Shown piece after piece: positions 49,966 to 56,914 of a stretch of DNA of 64,000 bases. A model generated the notes under the pieces. It did no database searches and was not told the origin of the DNA. It was given only the letters and a program-made list of their open reading frames with translations. The stretch is from positions 2,294,001 to 2,358,000 of the forward strand of contig NZ_CP058335.1 in assembly GCF_013391105.1 (NCBI RefSeq), written 5' to 3'. Every line of letters begins with the position of its first letter. Position 1 is the stretch's first letter. The position numbers and the translations under genes are program-made. The DNA is from Natronomonas salina. Its GTDB lineage: Archaea > Halobacteriota > Halobacteria > Halobacteriales > Haloarculaceae.

Positions 49966-50055
49966 CTATCCGAGCGTGATGCCGGCGAACAACAGGACGC
50001 CGACGACCAGCGAGGCGACGAGCGTCGCGAGCAGGATCTTGGTGGGGTCGCTCAT
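49966..50055 (-). CDS. 29-residue single-helix membrane microprotein
   Basis: The product starts MSDPTKILLATLVASLVVGV and continues with nine hydrophobic/Gly residues: one helix with a small polar head. The stop codon (49966-49968) is adjacent to the ATG of the 260-residue gene, a translational coupling arrangement. The conserved-looking MSDPTK start suggests a real gene. Confidence 0.55.
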   Translation of the reverse strand: MSDPTKILLATLVASLVVGVLLFAGITLG

Positions 50056-50150
50056 GCACGGACCTTCCGCGGCGGAGCGTTTAAAGATTCGACTTTCGAC
50101 CCGGGCGGTTCGCCACCGGAACTATGTTCCCGGGTGGTGCGCACCGGACC

Positions 50151-50537
50151 ATGGAACGACAGCGCGTCACGACGGGTACGGAGTGGGAACCCCACGTCGG
50201 CTACTCCCGGGCGGTCCGGGTCGGAGACCGGATCCTCGTCTCCGGAACGACGGCGACCGACGACGATGGAAATCCGGTCGCCCCCGGCGACCCCGAGGCG
50301 CAGACCCGGCGCGCCCTCGACATCGTCGTCGACGCCATCGAGGAGGCCGGCGGCGCTCGCGAGGACGTCGTCCGGACCCGGATGTACGTGACCGACGCGG
50401 ACGACTGGGAAGCCGTCGGTGAGGTCCACGGGGAGTTCTTCGGTGACGTGCGGCCAGCAGCGACGCTGGTCGAGGTGTCGAGTCTCGTGGAACCGGAGTA
50501 CGTCGTCGAGGTCGAAGCCGAGGCCGTCGTCTCCTGA
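50151..50537 (+). CDS. ridA: RidA family enamine/imine deaminase
   Basis: A 128-residue RidA/YjgF protein. Family features are WEPHVGYSRAVRVGDRILVSGTTA, the catalytic Arg in DVVRTRMYVTD and the final RPAATLVEVSSLVEPEYVVEVEAEAV. It removes reactive 2-aminoacrylate-type intermediates. I start at the ATG at 50151, since the upstream in-frame ATG adds a Gly/Pro-rich lead. An ORB sequence lies 14 bp after its stop codon. Confidence 0.85.
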   Translation: MERQRVTTGTEWEPHVGYSRAVRVGDRILVSGTTATDDDGNPVAPGDPEAQTRRALDIVVDAIEEAGGAREDVVRTRMYVTDADDWEAVGEVHGEFFGDVRPAATLVEVSSLVEPEYVVEVEAEAVVS

Positions 50538-50550
50538 CGGGCGCCGATAT

Positions 50551-50585
50551 CTCCAATCGAAACGAAGGGGTTGGTGGGTGGGAGG
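50551..50585 (+). repeat. Origin recognition box (ORB) downstream of orc1
   Basis: CTCCA-N3-GAAAC-N3-GGGGT with a following G-rich tail (TTGGTGGGTGGGAGG) matches the ORBs of the main origin closely. It lies between the convergent ends of ridA and orc1, about 2.4 kb from the main ORB pair, facing orc1. Confidence 0.75.
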
Positions 50586-50618
50586 AACTCGGTCAGTTAA
50601 TCGAGGTGACCCGACCGA

Positions 50619-52424
50619 TCAGTTGTCGAATCGCGCCTGGACGAACGGCTGGGCGTCCTCGACCTGTCCGATGCGGGAGTCCGAGAGGAGCACGGCCTCC
50701 GTCTCTTCCAGTGGAACCGAGAGGCTGATCTCCTTGGTGCGGCCGTAGCGGCCCTTCGAGACGACGACGGCGTTGACGATGCCGAGCATGTCGAGTTCGC
50801 TGATGAGGTCGGTCACTCGACGTTGGGTGAGCACGTCCGCGTCCATCTCCTGACAGAGGCGCTTGTAGATGTTGAACACCTCGCCCGTGTTCACGTTGTG
50901 GACGCCGTTCTTCTCGAGGAGGATCGTCGCGTAGAGGACGAGCTTCGACTGGGTGGGCAGGGTCCGGACGACCTCGACGACCCGATCGAGTTCGATCTTC
51001 TCCTGGGCCCGGCGGACGTGCTTCTCCTCGACGGTCTCGGTGCGGTCGCGCTCGGCGAGTTCGCCGGCGGTCCGGAGCAGGTCGAGGGCTCGACGGGCGT
51101 CGCCGTGCTCCTGGGCGGCGAAGGCCGCACAGAGCGGGATGACGTCTTCCGAGAGCGTGTCGCCCTTGAACGAGATCTCCGAGCGGTGCCGGAGGATGTC
51201 CCGGAGCTGCGTCGCGTCGTACGGCGGGAAGACGATCTCCTCCTCGCCGAGGCTCGACTTGACGCGGGGGTCGAGGAAGTCGGTGAACTTCAGGTCGTTC
51301 GAGATGCCCATGATGCTCACCCGGGAGTTCTCCAGCTCCGAGTTCATCCGCGAGAGGTTGTAGAGGGTGTCGTCGCCGGACTTCTCGACGAGCTTGTCGA
51401 TCTCGTCGAGCATGATGACCACGACGCGCTCGTGGTAGTCGACGGCGTCGAAGAACGTCGAGTAAACGCGGTCGGTCGGCCACCCCGTCATCGGCACCGG
51501 TTCGAACTCCTCGAGGTCGGCCTCGAGTTGCGTGATCTCGTTCTCCACCGCGGCGACGCTGTCGAACTCGGTGTCGGCGAGCGCGCCGTGGTCCTCGGCG
51601 GCCCGGTCCCGGAGGTCGCCGAGCTCCTCGAGTCGGTCCTCGATGTACGCCTCGTTCTTCTCGATGAACTTGTTGGCGAGCTGGGCGAGGACGCGGTACT
51701 GCGTGTCGGTGACCTCGCAGTTGATGTACTCGACCTCGCAGGGCACCTCGTACTTCTGGGAGGTGCTCTCGAGTTCCTCGCTGACGAACTTCGCGCTGGC
51801 GGTCTTGCCGGTCCCCGTCTTCCCGTAGATGAGGATGTTCGAGGGGGTCTCCCCGCGCAGCGCGGTCACGAGGATGGTCGCCATGTTGTTGATCTGCTCC
51901 TCGCGGTGGGGGAGCTCACGGGGTGTGTAGGAGGGACGCAGCACCTCCTTGTTCTCGAAGATGGGTTCGCCCTCCAGGAGGTCGTCGAAGAGCCCCCTGG
52001 ACGCCTCGTCGGTGTCGCCCGAGGCTGCGTCGGGGTCGGCGTCGAGATCCAGGTCCTCGAGGTCGACGTCCCCGGAGAACCCGTCGACGGTGTGGCCGGG
52101 GGCGGTCCCCTCCCCGCCGATCTCGTCGCCGGCGGGAGCCGTCTCGATGGATTCGCGGAGACCACTATCGCTCGGGTCGGGAGTGTCGCCGGAGCTGGCT
52201 GCGTTGCCGTCGATATCCGACCCCTCTGTTTCAACTGGAGTCCGATCGACGAATCCGGATGCGTTACCCGCTCCAGTAGTCTCGTGGCTGGAATCGTCGT
52301 CGACGGTATCGGCTTCGGTTCCAGTCGAACTCGTGTCCTCCTCCCCGTGGGCGGCTCGGTCGTCCTCGTCCCGGGATTCGACTTTGTGCTCCTCGGACGT
52401 GTCGGTGGAATCTCCCTCTGTCAT
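50619..52424 (-). CDS. orc1: Orc1/Cdc6 replication initiator of oriC1
   Basis: A 601-residue initiator that binds ORB sites and loads the MCM helicase. The first ~155 residues are a long acidic, low-complexity extension. The AAA+ core has Walker A LIYGKTGTGKTAS (about 200), Walker B VVVIMLDEIDKL (about 338) and sensor 1 SIMGISNDL; the C-terminal winged helix ends in TQRRVTDLISELDMLGIVNAVVV. The usual archaeal length is about 400, so the extension is notable. An ORB lies in the coding DNA of the extension (52217-52240) and another just upstream of the start codon (52435-52455), which suggests autoregulation. It faces away from the origin region. Confidence 0.95.
   Translation of the reverse strand: MTEGDSTDTSEEHKVESRDEDDRAAHGEEDTSSTGTEADTVDDDSSHETTGAGNASGFVDRTPVETEGSDIDGNAASSGDTPDPSDSGLRESIETAPAGDEIGGEGTAPGHTVDGFSGDVDLEDLDLDADPDAASGDTDEASRGLFDDLLEGEPIFENKEVLRPSYTPRELPHREEQINNMATILVTALRGETPSNILIYGKTGTGKTASAKFVSEELESTSQKYEVPCEVEYINCEVTDTQYRVLAQLANKFIEKNEAYIEDRLEELGDLRDRAAEDHGALADTEFDSVAAVENEITQLEADLEEFEPVPMTGWPTDRVYSTFFDAVDYHERVVVIMLDEIDKLVEKSGDDTLYNLSRMNSELENSRVSIMGISNDLKFTDFLDPRVKSSLGEEEIVFPPYDATQLRDILRHRSEISFKGDTLSEDVIPLCAAFAAQEHGDARRALDLLRTAGELAERDRTETVEEKHVRRAQEKIELDRVVEVVRTLPTQSKLVLYATILLEKNGVHNVNTGEVFNIYKRLCQEMDADVLTQRRVTDLISELDMLGIVNAVVVSKGRYGRTKEISLSVPLEETEAVLLSDSRIGQVEDAQPFVQARFDN
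52217..52240 (-). repeat. ORB inside the orc1 coding region
   Basis: On the minus strand, CTCCA-GTT-GAAAC-AGA-GGGGT-CGG, a full match to the window's ORB pattern. It encodes part of the acidic N-terminal extension (TPVETEGSD), a stretch free to drift, so the site may be kept by selection on the DNA. Confidence 0.65.
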
Positions 52425-52434
52425 TCGTGCTAGT

Positions 52435-52455
52435 ACCCCCCAGTTTCACGTGGAG
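52435..52455 (-). repeat. ORB at the orc1 promoter
   Basis: On the minus strand, CTCCA-CGT-GAAAC-TGG-GGGGT-A ends 11 bp before the orc1 ATG. It lies in the promoter or leader, so Orc1 binding here could repress its own gene. Confidence 0.7.
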
Positions 52456-52743
52456 CTTTACTCCGCGACGGCCGAACGGTCCGATTTCGGGGGTCAGAAA
52501 CCCGGTACGTCGAATCCGTCGATGTGTGGCCGTCCACTTGATGCAAGGGAACCGATGGTCGAACATTCTATTAAAAGTTGTGATGCGAGCGGCGTGCCAG
52601 TGGCTTCTCGATTCGGTGGTGGAGTCATTCTGACGAACTGGTCAGTAGAGAGTGGCGTTCGAGGGGAGCTACCGCTCGGTTTCTAGTTTCTGCTGTTCCA
52701 GTCCGGATATATCTGGAGCCGTCCGGTGGTCTCGGTGGAACGA

Positions 52744-52764
52744 ACACCGATGTTTCGGGTGGAA
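52744..52764 (-). repeat. Weaker ORB-like site
   Basis: On the minus strand, TTCCA-CCC-GAAAC-ATC-GGTGT: the core is kept but the G-string is poor. Confidence 0.45.
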
Positions 52765-52986
52765 TAGAGCTATCGAGAGCGAGTATCCGGGGATCCAGCG
52801 CAATGCCGAAGACAGATGATTCTCGGTTGATACTTCTGGAGCGACGAGGATCGTCGAGCTCCTGCGTCGAATCCCGAGAAGTTGGCGTGCTGATGGAGGC
52901 TGAAGGCAGAAAGTCGGGGAGTGGTCGGTCTGGGAGGGGTGGTTATCGGGTGTGTTCCAGTGGATGCATGGGAAGCGGAGGGGAGT

Positions 52987-53015
52987 CCCCCCACACCCCT
53001 TGGTTTCGTGTGGAG
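52987..53015 (-). repeat. Main left ORB with G-string
   Basis: On the minus strand, CTCCA-CAC-GAAAC-CAA-GGGGT followed by GTGGGGGG. It has the full haloarchaeal ORB form with the extra G-string, left of the AT-rich zone. Confidence 0.85.
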
Positions 53016-53056
53016 CGGCGAGAAGGCGGGGAGGGGGTCAGCAGGGACGGGCCCAA

Positions 53057-53184
53057 CTAGCGATAGCAACCTTTAACACGTGTTAACAATAACCATAGCC
53101 GTAGTGGAGAAGAAAACGATTCTTCCTACCGCTTTTCTATCTAGTATTACTAGACGTCACGACGTTACCGCGTCTCTAGTCTAG
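53057..53184. other. AT-rich duplex unwinding element of oriC1
   Basis: The zone has clearly lower GC than anything nearby and lies between the inverted main ORBs. It contains the palindrome TTAACACGTGTTAA (53073-53086) and CTAGTA-T-TACTAG (53141-53153). CTAG occurs at five places (53057, 53141, 53150, 53176, 53181). Confidence 0.8.
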
Positions 53185-53238
53185 TCTTCGTGACAGCTTC
53201 CCGCCGCTTCTGGCGGCCCACCACACCCCCTCATCCCG

Positions 53239-53266
53239 CTCCAGGCGAAACGAAGGGGTAGGGGCC
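53239..53266 (+). repeat. Main right ORB with G-string
   Basis: CTCCA-GGC-GAAAC-GAA-GGGGT followed by AGGGG, right of the AT-rich zone and inverted relative to the left main ORB. Confidence 0.85.
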
Positions 53267-53575
53267 TCCGCCACCTCTCGCCTCCCCCGACTTCTCCGCC
53301 TCGGCTCTCCCATTCGACTCGAACCTGCTCCCCGTCACGACCTGTGTCTCCATTCTTCGAGTAGCTCGAGAGCCTCCTCGACGTTCCTCTCTGAACTCCG
53401 ACCGATTTCCCGACCTCTCCGCAGCGCTGGACTTCCCGACACACCGACCGCTCCGCCGCGATTTCGGAACAGGATCTGACCTCTCGGGAAGGCTTATCCC
53501 CGTTCTATCCGGTTTGTGACGTGTGTCTGACGCAGAGTTAAGTGATTGGGCCGAGGTAGTACGGGCAGAGCGACT

Positions 53576-53596
53576 CCGATTTCGACCCGAAATCGG
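53576..53596. promoter_or_regulatory. Perfect inverted repeat before the Era-like GTPase gene
   Basis: CCGATTTC (53576-53583) and GAAATCGG (53589-53596) with GACCC between. It ends 17 bp before the ATG at 53614, where an operator or a leader hairpin could act on the GTPase-oapB-oapC operon. Confidence 0.5.
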
Positions 53597-53613
53597 GGCC
53601 GTGGGAGGATGAG

Positions 53614-54255
53614 ATGGGACTGCTAACCGAACTCAAATCGAGTATCTCGAACGCGACGTCGAGCCTGTTCGCGGGGAGCGATCCGAAGCGGATCGGCATC
53701 TACGGCCCCCCGAACGCGGGTAAGACGACGCTCGCGAACCGTATCGCCAGAGACTGGACCGGCGACGCCGTCGGTCCGGAGAGCCACGTTCCCCACGAGA
53801 CGCGCCGCGCGCGTCGCAAGGAGAACGTCGAGATCAAGCGCAACGGCAAGTCGGTGACGATAGACGTCGTCGACACGCCGGGTGTGACCACCAAGGTGGA
53901 CTACAAGGAGTTCCTCGAACACGACATCGAGAAGGACGACGCCGTCCGCCGCTCCCGCGAGGCCACGGAGGGCGTCGCCGAGGCGATGCACTGGCTCCGC
54001 GAGGACGTCGACGGCGTCATCTACGTCCTCGACTCCACCGAGGACCCGTTCACGCAGGTCAACACGATGCTCATCGGCATCATCGAGAGCCAGAACCTGC
54101 CGGTGCTCATCTTCGCGAACAAGATAGACCTCGACGACTCGAGCGTCCAGCGGATCAGCAACGCCTTCCCGCAGCACGAGACGGTGCCGCTGTCGGCCCT
54201 CGAGGGGGACAACATGGACGAAGTGTACGACAAGATCGCGGAGTACTTCGGGTGA
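53614..54255 (+). CDS. Era-like GTPase of the origin cluster
   Basis: A 213-residue GTPase. G1 is IYGPPNAGKTTLANRI (about 29-44), G3 VVDTPGVTTK, G4 FANKIDLDD and G5 PLSALEG. The insert between G1 and G3 is rich in Arg/Lys (RRARRKENVEIKRNG). It lies next to the haloarchaeal oriC1 in other genomes and is called an origin-associated or Era-like GTP-binding protein (OapA/ArvA group, as far as I recall). The link to replication is by conserved context only. Followed at 4 bp by oapB. Confidence 0.88.
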   Translation: MGLLTELKSSISNATSSLFAGSDPKRIGIYGPPNAGKTTLANRIARDWTGDAVGPESHVPHETRRARRKENVEIKRNGKSVTIDVVDTPGVTTKVDYKEFLEHDIEKDDAVRRSREATEGVAEAMHWLREDVDGVIYVLDSTEDPFTQVNTMLIGIIESQNLPVLIFANKIDLDDSSVQRISNAFPQHETVPLSALEGDNMDEVYDKIAEYFG

Positions 54256-54259
54256 TATC

Positions 54260-54661
54260 ATGCCCGAGATAACTACAGGCGACGGCGACGACGGACTCGC
54301 GGACGGCATCCAGATCGACATGATCAGCGCCGAGCGGATGGAGGACATGCGGACGATGGAGAAGATCCGCCTGATCCTCGACGGCGTCCACGACGGCAAC
54401 ATCGTCATCCTCGAGTCCGGCCTGGAGCCGGAGGAGGAGTCGAAGCTCATCGAGGTGACGATGTCCGAGATCAACCCCGACGGGTTCACCGGCATCGAGA
54501 TCGAGACCTACCCCGGCGGCGACGGCGGGGACAGCAGCTTCCTCGGCCGCCTCATGGGCAACGACGAGCCGAACAAGCTCACCGTCATCGGGCCGGCCAA
54601 CCGCATCGAGACGCTCCACAAGGACGAGACGCTCATCAGCACGCTCATCACGCGGACGTGA
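54260..54661 (+). CDS. oapB: OapB/ArvB family protein (DUF2073)
   Basis: A 133-residue protein: acidic head, then IQIDMISAERMEDMRTMEKIRLILDGVHDGNIVILESGLEPEEESKLIEVTMSEINPDGFTGIEIETYP, the DUF2073 core, and a C-terminal strand NKLTVIGPANRIETL. The fold is a small alpha/beta domain with no catalytic motif. It is always found beside the Era-like GTPase and OapC at archaeal origins of this type. Confidence 0.88.
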   Translation: MPEITTGDGDDGLADGIQIDMISAERMEDMRTMEKIRLILDGVHDGNIVILESGLEPEEESKLIEVTMSEINPDGFTGIEIETYPGGDGGDSSFLGRLMGNDEPNKLTVIGPANRIETLHKDETLISTLITRT

Positions 54662-54668
54662 CCTAGCG

Positions 54669-55481
54669 ATGCCTCACCAGTGTACCGGCTGCGGCCACAC
54701 GTTCGCCGACGGCTCCAAGGAGATGCTCTCGGGCTGTCCGGAGTGTGGCGGCAACAAGTTCCAGTTCCGGCCCGAGGGGGCGTCACTGCCCGACGACCCG
54801 AGCGAGACCGACTCGGGAGCGGCGCAATCTGGCCCCGATAGCCAAGAGCCGTCTCCCGACGCGGAGCCGCCGGAACCGGATGGAAGCTCTTCGTCGGTGG
54901 CCGAGACGGTCGGCCGTGCCACGACGAAGGTCCGGGACTTCGTCTCCTCGGACCCCGCGGAGATCGACTCGCCGGACCCGGAGGCGTCCTGGCCGAGCGA
55001 GCGCGAGGAGGCTGCCGGTTCCGGGGCTTCCGGCACCGCCGACCCGTCCCCGGACCCCTCCCCTTCGAGTGGAACCGACGACGACATAATCGACGCCGAC
55101 GCGCGGCGCGAGGCCGTCGAGACCGACGAGGACGACGCCCAGGCGAGCGCACGGTCCGACGTCGTCTCCGACGAGGAACTGGACGGCGCCGACGCCGTCG
55201 AGGGGCGCGACCCTCTGGCCGGCGACGCCGCCGGTGGACTGGCCGGTTCGGGCGGCGAGGTGGTCAGCGAACCGTCCGAGGCGGACCCCGACATCGCGGA
55301 GCTCCGCGAGCAGCTCAACGACCAGTTCGAATCCATCAAGATCGTCGAGCCGGGCCAGTACGAGCTCAACCTGATGGAGCTGTACGACCGCGAGGAGTAC
55401 ATCATCGCACTCCAGGAGAACGGCCGGTACGTCATCCAGGTCCCCGAGCAGTGGATCGGCGACCAGCCGGGCGACAGCTGA
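54669..55481 (+). CDS. oapC: OapC/ArvC family zinc-ribbon protein
   Basis: A 270-residue protein. The N-terminal zinc ribbon is CTGCGHTF and CPECGGNKFQF (residues about 5-30). A long acidic, disordered region follows (about 35-200), and the C-terminal domain is LREQLNDQFESIKIVEPGQYELNLMELYDREEYIIALQENGRYVIQVPEQW. Third gene of the GTPase-oapB-oapC operon. Its coding DNA contains a degenerate ORB-like stretch at about 55065-55080. The sequence after its stop codon holds the second ORB pair. Confidence 0.85.
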   Translation: MPHQCTGCGHTFADGSKEMLSGCPECGGNKFQFRPEGASLPDDPSETDSGAAQSGPDSQEPSPDAEPPEPDGSSSSVAETVGRATTKVRDFVSSDPAEIDSPDPEASWPSEREEAAGSGASGTADPSPDPSPSSGTDDDIIDADARREAVETDEDDAQASARSDVVSDEELDGADAVEGRDPLAGDAAGGLAGSGGEVVSEPSEADPDIAELREQLNDQFESIKIVEPGQYELNLMELYDREEYIIALQENGRYVIQVPEQWIGDQPGDS

Positions 55482-55575
55482 CACGACCCTCCCTCATCCC
55501 ACGGTTCCGAAGTCGCGTTACCGACGACAATCTTCACCCAGTAGCCTGCTCAGCAGTTCAAGACCCTTCCACTCG

Positions 55576-55648
55576 ACCCCACCGTTTCGGGTCGAGAACT
55601 AGTGTAGAGCTGAGTGATAAGACAACTGTCCACCCGAAACTCTGCGGT
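55576..55648. repeat. Second outward-facing ORB-like pair around a low-GC spacer
   Basis: On the minus strand at 55576-55596: CTCGA-CCC-GAAAC-GGT-GGGGT, one mismatch to the window's ORB pattern. On the plus strand at 55628-55648: GTCCA-CCC-GAAAC-TCT-GCGGT, two mismatches. They face apart, as at the main origin, around 31 bp with low GC and one CTAG. The pair lies in the 218 bp between the convergent ends of oapC and the second orc gene; the rest of that gap shows nothing else. Confidence 0.6.
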
Positions 55649-55699
55649 GAGCCGCCGGTCTGGTCGTCGAACGGCTGATTCGCTCGCCGCCCCAGCCAG

Positions 55700-56824
55700 T
55701 CACTCCTCGAGACGGTCGAGGATCGCCGAGGGCTCGTAGGCGAGCGACAGCGACCGCGACCGGCCGCGCCCCTCGACGTCGGTGTACTCGGCGTCGATGA
55801 GCCCGAGCTGGTCGAGCTTGTTGATAATCTCGGAATAGCGGGTGTACCCGAGGTCGGTCTCCTCGCTGAAGGCCTCGTAAACCTCGCCAGCCTGCTCGCC
55901 GTCGTGCTCGGCGAGGACGCGGACCAGCGCGGTCTCGGAGTCCGAGAGCCCGCGGAGGTGCCGGGAGAGGTGGACGTACTTCGCCTTCTCGTAGGCCTCG
56001 TCGACGTCCTCGGTGCCGACCTCGGCGGAGCCGCGCATCTCGGCGTTCAGGCCGGCCCGCCGGAGCAGGTCGATGCCCACGCGGAGGTCGCCGCCGCTGT
56101 CGGCGGTGTGGGCGGCGACCCGGTCGAGGACCGCCGGCCCGACGGCGTCCTCACGGAAGCCGCGCTTGACGCGCTCCTGGAGGATGTCGACGATCTCGCG
56201 CTCGCCGTAGGCGGAGAAGTACACCTCCTCGGGCCGGAACACCGACTGGACGCGGCTGTCGAGTTCGTCGATGACGTTCAGGTCGAGGTCAGAGGAGACG
56301 ACGATGACGCCGATCTTCGCGCCGGAGTGGGCCTCGTGGGCGCGGAGCAGCGAGTACAGCGTGTCGGAGGCCTCGTCCTCGTAGAAGAGGTAGTTGACGT
56401 CGTCGAGCGCGACGACGAGCACCTCGTCCTCCTCGACGAGGCGGTCGGTGATCTGCCCGAAGAGCTTCTTAAAGGAGATGCCCGAGGTCGGCGGTTCGTA
56501 CTCGAAGAGCCCCTCGAACAGCCGCGAGAAGACGGCGTAGCGGGTCGAGTCGACCTGGCAGTTGACGCGGACGACCTCGACGTCGCTGACGCTCGTCAGC
56601 TCGTCGAACAGCTTGTGGACGGCGGTGGTCTTGCCGGTCCCCGGCGGCCCGCGGGCCATCACGTTCAGCGGGCGCGAACCCCTGACCGCGGGGCGGAGCG
56701 CGTACTTCAGCGTCTCCATCTGTTCGTCGCGGTGCAGGAACGCCTCGGGGAGGTAGTCGAGCTCGAGGACGTGCTCGTCGCGGAACACAGATTCGTCCCA
56801 CGAGAGCATGTCGTCGTCCGCCAT
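55700..56824 (-). CDS. cdc6: Second Orc1/Cdc6 family protein
   Basis: A 374-residue initiator-family AAA+ protein without the acidic extension. Walker A is MARGPPGTGKTTAVHKLF (about 57-74), Walker B VLVVALDDVNYLF (about 138), and sensor 1 GVIVVSSDLDLNVID. The C-terminal winged helix is EEVYEAFSEETDLGYTRYSEIINKLDQLGLIDAEY. Here Walker B has DD instead of the usual DE. Many haloarchaea carry several Orc paralogues; this one sits within 3 kb of oriC1 and next to its own ORB-like pair. A TTAAG box is about 27 bp upstream. Confidence 0.9.
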   Translation of the reverse strand: MADDDMLSWDESVFRDEHVLELDYLPEAFLHRDEQMETLKYALRPAVRGSRPLNVMARGPPGTGKTTAVHKLFDELTSVSDVEVVRVNCQVDSTRYAVFSRLFEGLFEYEPPTSGISFKKLFGQITDRLVEEDEVLVVALDDVNYLFYEDEASDTLYSLLRAHEAHSGAKIGVIVVSSDLDLNVIDELDSRVQSVFRPEEVYFSAYGEREIVDILQERVKRGFREDAVGPAVLDRVAAHTADSGGDLRVGIDLLRRAGLNAEMRGSAEVGTEDVDEAYEKAKYVHLSRHLRGLSDSETALVRVLAEHDGEQAGEVYEAFSEETDLGYTRYSEIINKLDQLGLIDAEYTDVEGRGRSRSLSLAYEPSAILDRLEE

Positions 56825-56850
56825 TTCACTTTCACCACGCTTCGGCGGGT

Positions 56851-56860
56851 GTTAAGCCTT
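56851..56860 (-). promoter_or_regulatory. TATA-like box of the second orc gene
   Basis: On the minus strand this reads AAGGCTTAAC, about 26-35 bp before the ATG at 56824. Confidence 0.4.
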
Positions 56861-56914
56861 CGGGGGAGTTCGCCGGAAGTGGAAGGCACAAGGACCGACC
56901 GGAAAGCGAACCAG

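Larger units (their letters stand above)
52425..53613. other. Replication origin region (oriC1 type)
   Basis: This 1.19-kb region between orc1 and the Era-like GTPase gene has no gene. It holds ORBs at 52435-52455 (-), 52744-52764 (-, weaker), 52987-53015 (-) and 53239-53266 (+). Between the last two is an AT-rich zone (about 53057-53200), the likely unwinding element, with palindromes. The two ORBs next to the zone face apart, with their G-strings outward. Gene order orc1-origin-GTPase-OapB-OapC is the one known for oriC1 in haloarchaea. The stretch 53270-53560 shows only GC-rich filler and promoter-like sequence for the GTPase gene. Confidence 0.9.

Noticed and set aside
53181-53444. 87-codon minus-strand frame in the origin region
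   Set aside because: It is rich in Arg/Gly with no family resemblance and crosses the main right ORB; likely chance.
55060-55085. ORB in the oapC coding region
   Set aside because: TTCCACTCGAAGGGGAGGGG on the minus strand has the G-string but lacks the GAAAC core spacing; too degenerate to call.
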